Counted from the first letter of the stretch, positions 20,376 to 30,749 are shown. The stretch: 64,000 nucleotides of DNA from Phytophthora colocasiae (GCA_018806915.1 JAGKQI010000021.1:682001-746000); one strand, 5' to 3'. The notes: generated from the sequence alone by a model not told the origin. Made by a program: numbers and translations.

Positions 20376-20552
20376 GTTATGGATTGCACATACAAGACTA
20401 ATAATTTCGATCTACCACTACTGAACATCATTGCTATGACCAACATGAACACTGTGTTGCCGATTGCTCAATGTTTTTTACCCGGTGAAAAAGAAGAAGA
20501 TTTCCTCTGGGCTAGAGGTAGCCAGCCTTATAGCGCACACAGCCGAAGCTAA
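20376..20552 (+). pseudogene. MULE transposase fragment downstream of the nested insertion
   Basis: Continues the transposase with MDCTYKTNNFDLPLLNII, where D in MDCTYKTN is the first residue of the MULE DDE domain, and FLPGEKEEDFLWA. The expected second D and the E further on are missing; sequence after 20515 is unrelated. From 20553 to the right TIR I see no further domain. Confidence 0.75.
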
Positions 20553-20882
20553 GCGAATAACTCACACTACAATGTATTATACTCAAATAAGTACAGTCGG
20601 CGATGTTGATGCACAGTTCACAGTTCTTCGGCCCTATTCAAAGCAATCCGATAATTCAAAAGTATCGTCAACAGCCCTAATTAGCCTTGCAAGCAACCGA
20701 GAAATGATCCTGTGAGTTGTTTACAAAACTGACTGTGATAAATATACTTCTTCGCGCTACAGTATTATACGTTTTAATGGAGTTCACGTACAACAGCGGC
20801 ATACTAAGCTTCCTCTGGTTTGCCCAATTCTCCGAATAAATATCGTATAAACCCTTTGACAATAACTGTCGGATTTAATTCA

Positions 20883-20986
20883 TTTGCAATAAAATAAAAA
20901 TTTGTGTTGACTATTTTTATTTTGGTCAACTCATATGATTTTTTGGTACCTCGAGCTCCGTAACCTCGAGCTCCATAGATTTTCCC
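20883..20986 (-). repeat. MULE right terminal inverted repeat
   Basis: Exact reverse complement of 17854-17957, ending CCATAGATTTTCCC, followed by the target duplication GTATAACAT at 20987-20995. Confidence 0.95.
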
Positions 20987-20995
20987 GTATAACAT

Positions 20996-21365
20996 CTTTA
21001 TCTAAAAACTCCTCGCATAAGCTAATACTGACTTCATATATTAAATCTGACAGACAAACGAAGTACCATCGGTAAGAGCATGAAAAAGTACATGGTTTCC
21101 ATGTGCGTAAGAAAGGGACATAGTATATTTAGCCAACGATAGAGCAAGAAACGTCTTGATTTTTAAAAATGCCTGTATAAGCTTATACTGAGTTGAGATA
21201 TTAAATCTGGTGGACACACGAGGTACCATCGGAAAGGGCATAAAAAATTACGTTAAATCCAACTAAGAAATTTTGATAGCGTGTAAGTATAAGTCAAACT
21301 TAGGACGAGATTAGTGGGCATTTTGGTGATATTAATGTGTAGTAAGTTTGAGTGAATTTGCCTTT
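20996..21365. repeat. Flank of the Copia insertion with diverged direct repeats
   Basis: No gene. Two related stretches (about 21004-21065 and 21172-21240) share ATAAGCTWATACTGA.TT and GA.GTACCATCGG.AAG. Related AT-rich sequence recurs at 30750-30870 and 31480-31590, beyond the Copia, so this is an older dispersed or tandem repeat into which Copia inserted. Confidence 0.6.
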
Positions 21366-21568
21366 TGTTGAGGATTTGCTGTTGATCTGCTATGTTGCAG
21401 ACAGTACAAGGCAACTCGAAACGTAAGAGTGTTGGTGTCGAAGTTTCCAGAGTTCTAGAACGGTGCTTCGGTAGCTGCTAGGATAGGACGTCATGCTCTG
21501 AACGCTTTCTTACAATGACCACTTTTCATTCTGCACTACAAAGAGTAAGAGCCCTTCCATTTGTTAGT
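21366..21568 (+). mobile_element. Copia 5' LTR, block copy 1
   Basis: 203 bp, starts TGTTGAGG and ends GTTAGT; essentially the same as the 5' LTR at 25959-26161. Preceded by the target copy CCTTT. Confidence 0.9.
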
Positions 21569-21572
21569 GGTT

Positions 21573-21905
21573 ATGGGCCCAAATACGGCAACTAACCAAA
21601 ACGAAATTCTCACCGACGAGAATTATTTCCTCTGGGAGTTCAATGCCCGTATGGCATTAGCGAGGAAGGGGCTGCAAGCGCACGTTGTCGCCGCCATGAA
21701 GCCAGAAGATGTAGGGCACCGGGAGACCGAGGAATGGAAGGTCGCCGACATGAAGGCTTTGGCTGTGGTGGCTAAGATGCTAAGTCCGACATACCAGTCG
21801 ATGATTCGAGAGTCAAGTACGGTACTGGAAGCCTGGGAGACGTTGAAGGCATTCTTAGTGGGGAAATGTGTAGTGCCTGCGAGTATTAAGTGGGGAAATG
21901 TGTAG
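21573..21905 (+). pseudogene. Chimeric Copia gag / zinc-finger frame, copy 1
   Basis: ATG 21573 gives 95 codons of Copia gag (LTDENYFLWEFNARMALARK to AWETLKAF), then crosses the rearrangement junction at 21856 and ends after 16 codons inside the zinc-finger-derived filler (VGKCVVPASIKWGNV). No zinc knuckle or enzyme part. Formed by rearrangement; no reason to think it works. Confidence 0.85.
21857..21887 (+). repeat. 31-bp templated filler at the block junction
   Basis: AGTGGGGAAATGTGTAGTGC plus 11 more bases, a second copy of the zinc-finger sequence that begins again at 21888. The same filler is at 24152-24182. Confidence 0.9.
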
Positions 21906-22797
21906 TGCCTGCGAGTATTTGTGCTGCTCAAAGGAAGTCATGCGGCGCCACCTTATTAAGAACCATATCGGTGCCCAATCGTTTGATGTATTGGTGCAGA
22001 CACTTTTACCTGTCACAAACAGACGGTTTTTTCGAGTACTGGAATCAGCTGGAAGTGCATCCAGTACCGAGATGAATGAAAGCCTCCGTCGCGAACTGAG
22101 TACTTTTGATGCTTTACTTGCCAGGCAAAGCCGAAATGATGGAAGCGACTACCTCGTTGCGTCTCTACTTCGACAGCTCAATTGGCACAAAAAGCTGAAA
22201 ATGAATGCGAATATCACCTGTGAAGAAATGATGGGTTTGTGTAAACTCAACAAGATCTCGAGATTGGACGATAATATACTGGCAATGGTGTCAACATTTT
22301 TTCAACGAGGGATGGGATTGTTAGACAAGGTTCCCTACCTAACTCGACGACACATTCGAGCAGGGAGGATGGATGTTTCAGAGTGTTCTAAAGGGTTTCG
22401 CTTTGTTGAAGATGCCCCTGGAAATTACCGTAGACACCTGGCCAACTTGATTAGAATGGTTGGTAAGAGCCTTGAGTTGCAAACAGATCGCCGTCATGTG
22501 TGGAAATTTCCTACCCATAAATCGGTGGAGAATGCAGTACTGAAACTCGAAGCTGAGTGTGTAAGTACAACTTTCTATCCTGATTCGGAACAAGCTCAGA
22601 CCAAACTACGAAGTGTACTGAAGGCACTGTTTGTTACTGAATGTTGCCAAACTCAAACTCGGGACAATTTGGAGCTAGACGTACAGTACGCCGAATACAG
22701 CGTAGTCGATGGCCCTGATGGCCCTAAAATCACAGTTTCGTGCCATGTTTTGCATGAAGTCGATGGTCCCAGTCTACATCTATTGGCTAAAATGTAA
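21898..22797 (+). pseudogene. Zinc-finger gene 3' fragment, copy 2
   Basis: 299 codons from an internal Met (MCSACEYLCC...HLIKNH finger). The first three fingers are absent. Protein identical to the end of the gene at 15891-17358. It lies behind a Copia LTR and could be transcribed from it, but the ATG is preceded by stops and the gag start codon upstream. Treated as a fragment. Confidence 0.75.
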
Positions 22798-23659
22798 CGT
22801 TTCGTTCATTGATTGACTAAAATGGTTAAAACGTTCACTAAACGAATGTTGGCTTTTAAGAGCATGGAGGTGCTGTAGCATGTCGAGAATATCCGGTCAT
22901 CAACCTTAATATAGGAAATCCCATACAAAAACTCCGAGTCGACTGCGGTACCAAAAATCAGTGAAATCGGCGGAAAATTGGAGAGTGAAAATAAAGTTGC
23001 CTTGAAAATGTATGACTGTACCATGCCGTATAGACGGGCCATTGAGCCAATTTTCAAAACTTCGTCAATACTCCACTTCTGTATACGAAAAGTTGTGAGG
23101 TGGGGTATTTCGACACGGGGAAGATGATGGTGGGATTCACATGCGACATAGATGGGACAATCAGCCAGTTTTTGAAACTGTTTCAATACTTCACTTTACT
23201 ATATGAAAATTGTGAGGTGCGGTATTCCGACACGGGTAAGATGGTGGTGGGATTCCCATGAGACATAGACAGGCCAAAACCCCGTATAACATCTTTATCT
23301 AAAAACTCCTCATAAGCTAATACTGACTTATATATTAAATCTGACAGACAAACGAAGTACCATCGGTAAGAGCATGAAAAAGTACATGGTTTCCATGTGC
23401 GTAAGAAAGGACATAGTATATTTAGCCAACGATAGAGCAAGAAACGTCTTGATTTTTTAAAAATGCCTGTATAAGCTTATACTGAGTTGAGATATTAAAT
23501 CTGGTGGACACACGAGGTACCATCGGAAAGGGCATAAAAAATTACGTTAAATCCAACTAAGAAATTTTGATAGCGTGTAAGTATAAGTCAAACTTAGGAC
23601 GAGATTAGTGGGCATTTTGGTGATATTAATGTTTAGTAAGTTAGAGTGAATTTGCCTAT

Positions 23660-23863
23660 TGATTAGTATTTGATGATGATCTGCTATGATGCAGAAAGTA
23701 CAAGGCAACACGAAACATAAGATTGTTGGTTTCGAATTTTCCAGAGTTCTAGAACGGTGCTTCGGTAGCTGCTAGGATAGGACGTCATGCTTCTGAACGC
23801 TTTCTTACAATGACCACTTTTCATTCTGCACTACAAAGAGTAAGAGCCCTTCCATTTGTTAGT
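23660..23863 (+). mobile_element. Copia 5' LTR, block copy 2, locally altered
   Basis: 204 bp, starts TGATTAGTATTTG where the other copies have TGTTGAGGATTTG; the second half is almost unchanged except for one inserted T (CTTCTGAACG). Confidence 0.85.
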
Positions 23864-23867
23864 GGTT

Positions 23868-24200
23868 ATGGGCCCAAATACGGCAACTAACCAAAACGAA
23901 ATTCTCACCGACGAGAATTATTTCCTCTGGGAGTTCAATGCCCGTATGGCATTAGCGAGGAAGGGGCTGCAAGCGCACGTTGTCGCCGCCATGAAGCCAG
24001 AAGATGTAGGGCACCGGGAGACCGAGGAATGGAAGGTCGCCGACATGAAGGCTTTGGCTGTGGTGGCTAAGATGCTAAGTCCGACATACCAGTCGATGAT
24101 TCGAGAGTCAAGTACGGCACTGGAAGCCTGGGAGACGTTGAAGGCATTCTTAGTGGGGAAATGTGTAGTGCCTGCGAGTATTAAGTGGGGAAATGTGTAG
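23868..24200 (+). pseudogene. Chimeric Copia gag / zinc-finger frame, copy 2
   Basis: Same structure as 21573-21905, with one Val-to-Ala difference before LEAWETLKAF. Junction at 24151, filler 24152-24182. Confidence 0.85.
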
Positions 24201-25092
24201 TGCCTGCGAGTATTTGTGCTGCTCAAAGGAAGTCATGCGGCGCCACCTTATTAAGAACCATATCGGTGCCCAATCGTTTGATGTATTGGTGCAGACACTT
24301 TTACCTGTCACAAACAGACGGTTTTTTCGAGTACTGGAATCAGCTGGAAGTGCATCCAGTACCGAGATGAATGAAAGCCTCCGTCGCGAACTGAGTACTT
24401 TTGATGCTTTACTTGCCAGGCAAAGCCGAAATGATGGAAGCGACTACCTCGTTGCGTCTCTACTTCGACAGCTCAATTGGCACAAAAAGCTGAAAATGAA
24501 TGCGAATATCACCTGTGAAGAAATGATGGGTTTGTGTAAACTCAACAAGATCTCGAGATTGGACGATAATATACTGGCAATGGTGTCAACATTTTTTCAA
24601 CGAGGGATGGGATTGTTAGACAAGGTTCCCTACCTAACTCGACGACACATTCGAGCAGGGAGGATGGATGTTTCAGAGTGTTCTAAAGGGTTTCGCTTTG
24701 TTGAAGATGCCCCTGGAAATTACCGTAGACACCTGGCCAACTTGATTAGAATGGTTGGTAAGAGCCTTGAGTTGCAAACAGATCGCCGTCATGTGTGGAA
24801 ATTTCCTACCCATAAATCGGTGGAGAATGCAGTACTGAAACTCGAAGCTGAGTGTGTAAGTACAACTTTCTATCCTGATTCGGAACAAGCTCAGACCAAA
24901 CTACGAAGTGTACTGAAGGCACTGTTTGTTACTGAATGTTGCCAAACTCAAACTCGGGACAATTTGGAGCTAGACGTACAGTACGCCGAATACAGCGTAG
25001 TCGATGGCCCTGATGGCCCTAAAATCACAGTTTCGTGCCATGTTTTGCATGAAGTCGATGGTCCCAGTCTACATCTATTGGCTAAAATGTAA
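24193..25092 (+). pseudogene. Zinc-finger gene 3' fragment, copy 3
   Basis: 299 codons, protein identical to copy 2 and to the end of the first gene. Lacks the first three fingers and a promoter of its own. Confidence 0.75.
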
Positions 25093-25953
25093 CGTTTCGT
25101 TCATTGATTGACTAAAATGGTTAAAACGTTCACTAAACGAATGTTGGCTTTTAAGAGCATGGAGGTGCTGTAGCATGTCGAGAATATCCGGTCATCAACC
25201 TTAATATAGGAAATCCCATACAAAAACTCCGAGTCGACTGCGGTACCAAAAATCAGTGAAATCGGCGGAAAATTGGAGAGTGAAAATAAAGTTGCCTTGA
25301 AAATGTATGACTGTACCATGCCGTATAGACGGGCCATTGAGCCAATTTTCAAAACTTCGTCAATACTCCACTTCTGTATACGAAAAGTTGTGAGGTGGGG
25401 TATTTCGACACGGGGAAGATGATGGTGGGATTCACATGCGACATAGATGGGACAATCAGCCAGTTTTTGAAACTGTTTCAATACTTCACTTTACTATATG
25501 AAAATTGTGAGGTGCGGTATTCCGACACGGGTAAGATGGTGGTGGGATTCCCATGAGACATAGACAGGCCAAAACCCCGTATAACATCTTTATCTAAAAA
25601 CTCCTCGCATAAGCTAATACTGACTTCATATATTAAATCTGACAGACAAACGAAGTACCATCGGTAAGAGCATGAAAAAGTACATGGTTTCCATGTGCGT
25701 AAGAAAGGGACATAGTATATTTAGCCAACGATAGAGCAAGAAACGTCTTGATTTTTTAAAAATGCCTGTATAAGCTTATACTGAGTTGAGATATTAAATC
25801 TGGTGGACACACGAGGTACCATCGGAAAGGGCATAAAAAATTACGTTAAATCCAACTAAGAAATTTTGATAGCGTGTAAGTATAAGTCAAACTTAGGACG
25901 AGATTAGTGGGCATTTTGGTGATATTAATGTGTAGTAAGTTTGAGTGAATTTG

Positions 25954-25958
25954 CCTTT
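25954..25958. repeat. Copia target-site duplication, left
   Basis: CCTTT, repeated at 30745-30749 right after the 3' LTR. A related empty site, ATTTGACTTTAAACTTG, exists at about 31468-31484. Confidence 0.85.
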
Positions 25959-26161
25959 TGTTGAGGATTTGCTGTTGATCTGCTATGTTGCAGACAGTAC
26001 AAGGCAACTCGAAACGTAAGAGTGTTGGTGTCGAAGTTTCCAGAGTTCTAGAACGGTGCTTCGGTAGCTGCTAGGATAGGACGTCATGCTCTGAACGCTT
26101 TCTTACAATGACCACTTTTCATTCTGCACTACAAAGAGTAAGAGCCCTTCCATTTGTTAGT
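25959..26161 (+). mobile_element. Copia 5' LTR
   Basis: 203 bp. Starts TGTTGAGG; the region shared with the 3' LTR ends GTTAGT, not the usual CA. Both ends are fixed by the target duplications. Confidence 0.9.
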
Positions 26162-26174
26162 GGTTATGGGCCCA
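26162..26174 (+). promoter_or_regulatory. Primer-binding site matching the anticodon arm of initiator tRNA-Met
   Basis: GGTTATGGGCCCA directly follows the LTR. Its complement TGGGCCCATAACC is the anticodon stem-loop (anticodon CAT) of eukaryotic initiator tRNA-Met as I recall it. Drosophila copia and yeast Ty5 are known to use such a half-tRNA primer. The gag ATG (26166-26168) lies inside this site. Confidence 0.75.
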
Positions 26175-29100
26175 AATACGGCAACTAACCAAAACGAAAT
26201 TCTCACCGACGAGAATTATTTCCTCTGGGAGTTCAATGCCCGTATGGCATTAGCGAGGAAGGGGCTGCAAGCGCACGTTGTCGCCGCCATGAAGCCAGAA
26301 GATGTAGGGCACCGGGAGACCGAGGAATGGAAGGTCGCCGACATGAAGGCTTTGGCTGTGGTGGCTAAGATGCTAAGTCCGACATACCAGTCAATGATTC
26401 GAGAGTCAAGTACGGCACTGGAAGCCTGGGAGACGTTGAAGGCATTCTTCGTAAAGCAGTCGCTCCACAACCGCGTTCAACTGAGAAAGCAACTGCACGA
26501 GTTTACACTGGGGTCTGGTGAAGATTTGATGGCTCACATCGTACGCTTTGACGATCTGTGTTCGCGACTTGCAGCTGTGAGCGAGAAACTGACGGACGAC
26601 GAAAAGGTTGTCATCCTGCTAGATAGCTTGCCGCAGGAGTACGATACGATGGTTCGTATCATTGAGGCGCAAGAGTATGTAACGCTACTCGACACGAAGG
26701 AGATGCTGCGTCGTGAAGCTGAAGTAATCCAGAAGCGAGACGCCAAGGAACAAGCATTTAGAGCCTCGGTGCATGGGCAAGGAAGTCGTGGCCACGGGAG
26801 AGGAAATGGACGACGCGGTGGATACAGTCGTGGAGGTGGTCGTGGAGGGGGCAGTCGACGCTGGAACGGAAATGCGAAAAGTGACTTTAACGGGACTTGC
26901 TTTGAGTGCAAGCAACGTGGGCACAAGAAAGCTGACTGCCCACGCTTGAAGGAAGAGGCCAGAGACGAGTATGTATTTTCTGCTACGAGTGCAACAATGA
27001 CTGACAAGATGGTGTGGATTCTGGACAGCGGTGCAAGTTCGCACATGTCTGGGGATCAAGTGGACTTTGATAATTTTCGAGAGTTAATCGCGCCGATTGA
27101 TATCACTGTGGCGAATGGGCAACGTCTGAAAGCAGCCGGAGTCGGACCCGCGAATCTTCTCCTCGAAGATGGAGTGAAAGTGACGCTCACGGATGTGTTG
27201 TTTGTGCCGAGGCTGGACCGTAAGCTTATGTCTATACCTGCTCTAACAGCTAGGGGCGTTGGAGTGCACTTCCAGGTTGACAAGGCGATACTTTCGTTTG
27301 GTGGTCGCACTGTTGCAAGTATTCCACGCGTTGGCAAGTTGTTTGCGTTAGAAGTAGGACGTGCTCTGGGAGAAGAAGTGAATCACGTGGTCGATTCATA
27401 CAAGCACGGTGGCGATGTCTGGCATGCACGCCTGGGTCATGTATCTGACCAGAAACTCAAGGTGATTAGTGCGGCGAATGATGACTTTAAGATCAGCGAT
27501 AGTAACGGCGCTGGAATTTGTGAAGGGTGTGCGAAGGGTAAGATGTCGTCCAGCTCGTTCTCGCACAAGTCTGGCAGTGTGATCAAGTCTCGTGCTCCAT
27601 TTGAGATTGTGCACAGTGACGTCATGGGTCCGTTGAAACCCAAGTCGAAGGGAGGGGCGCAGTACATCGTCACGTTCATCGATGACTATTCTCGGTTTGT
27701 TCAAGTGTATCTTATCACGTCGAAGAATCTCGTCTTTCAGCACTTCGTGGAGTTTACAGCATTGGTGAAGACGCAGTACAAGCAGCGTGTCAAGTGCATT
27801 CGCAGTGATAATGGGGGCGAGTATACTAGTAAGCGGTTCAACGAGTTTTGCAGACAGGAAGGGATCATACATCAGACCAGTGCTCCGTACTCGCCGCAAC
27901 AGAACGGGTTAGCAGAGCGTATGAATCGCACTCTTACCGAGATGGCACGCTCGATGCTGTATCACATGCAAGTGGACAAGCAGTGGTGGGGAGAAGCTCT
28001 GATGACTGCTGCACACATCGTGAATCGCATCCCGAACACTGCTCGACCTAACTCTAGCCCGATCGAAGTTCTCAGCGGTGTCAAGCCGTCGTTGGAGTAT
28101 TTGCGTGTTTTCGGATCGCGTGGATTTGTTTTCGTGGAGAAGGTAAAGCGCAAGAAGCTTGATGCTAAGGCGCACCGATGCATCTTTCTCGGATATGCTG
28201 AAGGGAGCAAGGCATATCGTGTCTGGGACTTTGAAGATGAACGCCTAGTGACGACACGAACGATAAAATTAGACGAGCGCCCGCCATCCTTGTATGTGAA
28301 TTTTGAAGGAGGAAACCTGACCGAGTCAACAGACCAGCGGATTGTGTTTGAATTTGATGACTTGTCGGAACCGTGTAGTGGAAGAACGAACGCTGAAGGT
28401 GACGAAGATGATGTGGTCATGGAGGAAGTCGCGGACTCTAACGCTGCAGACGACATGGAAGTCGACGAAGAAGGTGAACCTACGGCGCTCGTGCCGTCAG
28501 TGATGAACGCGCCCGCTGTGGTGGAAGGGGGGAGAACGAACTCACAAGAACTGCAAGGTTTAAACTTCCATCACAACGAGCTGGTTCAGTCAAGAACTCA
28601 GCAAAGCACACGCCCATTGGTTGTAGACACCGCTCTAACTCGCTCGACCCAACAACCAAGTGCAAGCAATCTGATTATCGCTCACGGTGTGCAAGAGCCG
28701 CTTCTCGATGGACCTGACCAGTCTCGAGCTATTGTACCTCATGGTGAGCCTGAAAGCCGCATGGTTTTCTCCGGAGTCGCTCGTCGTACCAGTGCCTCAC
28801 AACGAGATCGTCCACGTCTACTAGCAAATTCAGCTGCGGATAATGCTCCATCCAGTGGAGATGAACCGCGATTGCTCATCAGTGAACCTCGCTCAAGTTC
28901 TTCGGTAGACGATGACGACGGCACTAGCGAACCTGAAAGCAAGCGTCCCCGATGTGATGAATACGAAATCGCTCTTTCTGCTGCTGAAGTACCTCAAAGT
29001 TATGCTGAAGCGATGGCTTCTCCGGAGGCGAAGTACTGGAAGGAATCTATTCGAAGTGAGATCCGGTCGCATGTCAGGAATCACACTTGGGACTTGGTCA

Positions 29101-29702
29101 TTAGACCACGCGGAGCGAAAGTAATTGGTTCGAAGTGGGTGTTTGCATACAAGTACAACGAAAAGGGGGAGATTATACGCTACAAAGCACGACTAGTAGC
29201 ACTCGGATATCTCCAAACGCATGGGATTGACTACTTTCACACGTATTCTCCTGTTGCAAGCACCAATACGATTCGAGTGTTTCTGTCTGTGTGCTGCCAC
29301 AAAGGTCTAAAGATCCGCCAATATTACGTCGAGACCGCGTTCCTGAACGGGAATCTCACGGAGGTCGTGTACATGGCAATACCCGAAGGAATTCGATCCG
29401 AAACCGGGATGGTGTGCAAGCTACGGCGCAGTTTATATGGACTGAAACAAGCTGCTGCAGTCTGGTACCCAACAATTCGCGCTGTGTTTAAGAAGATGGA
29501 CTTTCGTGAGTGTCGCGCCGATCCATGTCTGTTTGTTCGTAGTGGCAAGTCACCGGTGTACATAATCCTCTATGTGGGTGACCTGCTAATTGGCTGCAAG
29601 ACAGACCCAGAAGCAGAGGCCATTTGTACAGAATTAGGTTCGCAGTTCAAGTTGAAGTCGATCGGTGATGCTCTATTCGTCCTCGGCATTGAGATCCAGT
29701 AA
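26166..29702 (+). pseudogene. Copia gag-pol polyprotein, reverse transcriptase inactivated
   Basis: 1,178 codons from ATG 26166. Gag with LTDENYFLWEFNARMALARK near residue 17, Arg/Gly-rich stretch about 200-235, zinc knuckle CFECKQRGHKKADC (about 245-258). Protease ILDSGASSHMSG (about 285). Integrase zinc site HARLGH...CEGC (about 420-455), core D at HSDVMG (about 483), FIDDYSRF, RSDNGGEY (about 547) and the Glu in QQNGLAERMNRT (about 582). An acidic linker with a Lys/Arg patch (ESKRPRCDE) precedes reverse transcriptase from about 940. There, the first catalytic Asp position reads Tyr (QYYVETAFLNG, codon 29325-29327) and YVDD reads YVGD (29571-29582). A TAA at 29700 follows a frameshift. Would have made the particle and copied the RNA; now not catalytic. 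Confidence 0.93.
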
Positions 29703-30468
29703 CAACCTCGGCAAGGGGGAGCTGCTGCTTCGACAGACACAGTTCATCGCAAAACTGCTGGAGAAGTTTGGTCAGCAAGACTGCAATGCTGTTCGAAACC
29801 CGCTAGTTCTTGGTCAAGACCTCGCCCATGATGACTCGCATGAGCTGCTTCAAGACAAAACGAAGTTTCGAGAGCTGATTGGATCATTGTTGTACGTGGC
29901 CAACGCAACACGACCAGACATTAGTGTCGCATTGTCTATTTTGTCCCAGTTCTTGGACTGCCCGCGTGAGATTCATTGGAATGCTGCAATCCGGGTTCTC
30001 CGGTATCTGAAGGGTACAGCCACCCTTGGAATTCAATTTCGCCGCGATAAACATCTCGTGTTGGAAGCCTTTGCCGATGCAAACTGGGGTGGAGACAAGT
30101 TGACACGCCGTTCGACGTCGGGAGTGCTATTACTACTTGGAGGTGCACCTGCTGTATTCAAAAGCAAACGCCAAGCTACTGTTGCGCTTTCATCCGCAGA
30201 GGCCGAATACATGTCGCTCGCTTTGGCCACGCAAGAGGTGATTTGGCTACGTTATTTGCTGTTCGAGATGGGCTTCAAAGTGGAAAAGCCAACGACGATT
30301 TACCTCGACAATAAGTCCGCCATTAGTATCGCGTCCAACCACGGATACACCCCGCGCGCGAAGCATATCGATCTGCGAGCGCATTTTGTTCGCGATCATG
30401 TCGAGGGGAAGACGATTTCGCTGAAGCACGTGGCCTCTGAGGACCAGCTTGCGGACTATCTGACATAG
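29703..30468 (+). pseudogene. Copia reverse transcriptase end and RNase H, shifted frame
   Basis: Continues the polyprotein in another frame, from NLGKGELLLRQTQFIAKLLE. RNase H motifs are AFADANWGGDK, SSAEAEYMSL and YLDNKSAISIA, keeping the acidic residues, and ends near HVASEDQLADYLT. Joined to the main frame only by a shift at about 29695-29705. Copia elements normally have no programmed shift here, so it is a mutation. Confidence 0.9.
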
Positions 30469-30541
30469 CCAATTCCGACACCTCAACTAGTGAAACTACG
30501 CGAAGCGAGCGGGATCAAGTAGCATGCGAGTTGAGGGGGAA

Positions 30542-30744
30542 TGTTGAGGATTTGCTGTTGATCTGCTATGTTGCAGACAGTACAAGGCAATTCGCAACGT
30601 AAGAGTGTTGGTGTCGAAGTTTCCAGAGTTCTAGAACGGTGCTTCGGTAGCTGCTAGGATAGGACGTCATGCTCTGAACGCTTTCTTACAATGATCACTT
30701 TTCATTCTGCACTACAAAGAGTAAGAGCCCTTCCATTTGTTAGT
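30542..30744 (+). mobile_element. Copia 3' LTR
   Basis: 203 bp, three differences from the 5' LTR (CAATT for CAACT, GCAAC for GAAAC, GATCA for GACCA). Preceded by polypurine tract GAGGGGGAA, followed by target copy CCTTT at 30745-30749. Confidence 0.92.
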
Positions 30745-30749
30745 CCTTT

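Larger units (their letters stand above)
17854..20986 (+). mobile_element. Mutator-like DNA transposon (MULE) with nested insertion
   Basis: 3,133 bp bounded by perfect 104-bp terminal inverted repeats (17854-17957 and 20883-20986) and a 9-bp target duplication, both typical of Mutator-like elements. Inside is a transposase N-terminus with FAR1/WRKY-GCM1-type zinc-binding features, broken by a frameshift, a stop and a 1,385-bp insertion. The transposase reading ends after EEDFLWA, before the DDE catalytic core, so an internal deletion has removed the catalytic part. Without the nested insertion the element is about 1.74 kb and non-autonomous. It sits only in block copy 1, so it inserted after the triplication. 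Confidence 0.92.
16449..21856 (+). repeat. Triplicated block, copy 1 (interrupted by the MULE)
   Basis: Runs from inside the zinc-finger gene, through about 860 bp of downstream sequence, to a Copia 5' LTR and the first 95 codons of its gag. The MULE at 17854-20986 and its second target copy (20987-20995) interrupt it; without them the block is about 2.27 kb. Copies 2 and 3 are 21888-24151 and 24183-26448. Copies 2 and 3 share variants (for example C at the CAGCCAG site, T in GGGTAAG) not present in copy 1. Confidence 0.9.
21888..24151 (+). repeat. Triplicated block, copy 2
   Basis: Zinc-finger 3' part (ATG 21898 to stop 22797, 299 codons, identical protein to residues of the first copy), 3' flank, Copia LTR and gag start. 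It contains an unusual patch of substitutions at 23632-23740 and several small deletions between 23300 and 23410 absent from copies 1 and 3. Confidence 0.92.
24183..26448 (+). repeat. Triplicated block, copy 3, leading into the full Copia
   Basis: Zinc-finger fragment 24193-25092, flank, Copia LTR at 25959 and gag start. Unlike copies 1 and 2, sequence continues past the gag breakpoint into a complete element, so this copy holds the original Copia 5' end. Confidence 0.92.
25959..30744 (+). mobile_element. Full-length but inactive Copia retrotransposon
   Basis: 4,786 bp with two 203-bp LTRs, 5-bp target duplication, primer-binding site, one long gag-pol frame, and a polypurine tract GAGGGGGAA at 30533-30541. 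Order gag, protease, integrase, reverse transcriptase, RNase H is that of Copia (Pseudoviridae) elements. The two LTRs differ at three positions out of 203, so the insertion is not brand new. The coding region has two catalytic substitutions and one frameshift. Confidence 0.95.

Noticed and set aside
23632..23740. Repeat-induced point mutation
   Set aside because: The changes are transversions in both base classes (T to A, G to T, C to A) instead of C-to-T or G-to-A transitions.
29695..29710. Programmed frameshift between reverse transcriptase and RNase H
   Set aside because: Copia elements encode these in one frame, no slippery site is evident, and the reverse transcriptase is already damaged; a plain mutation is simpler.
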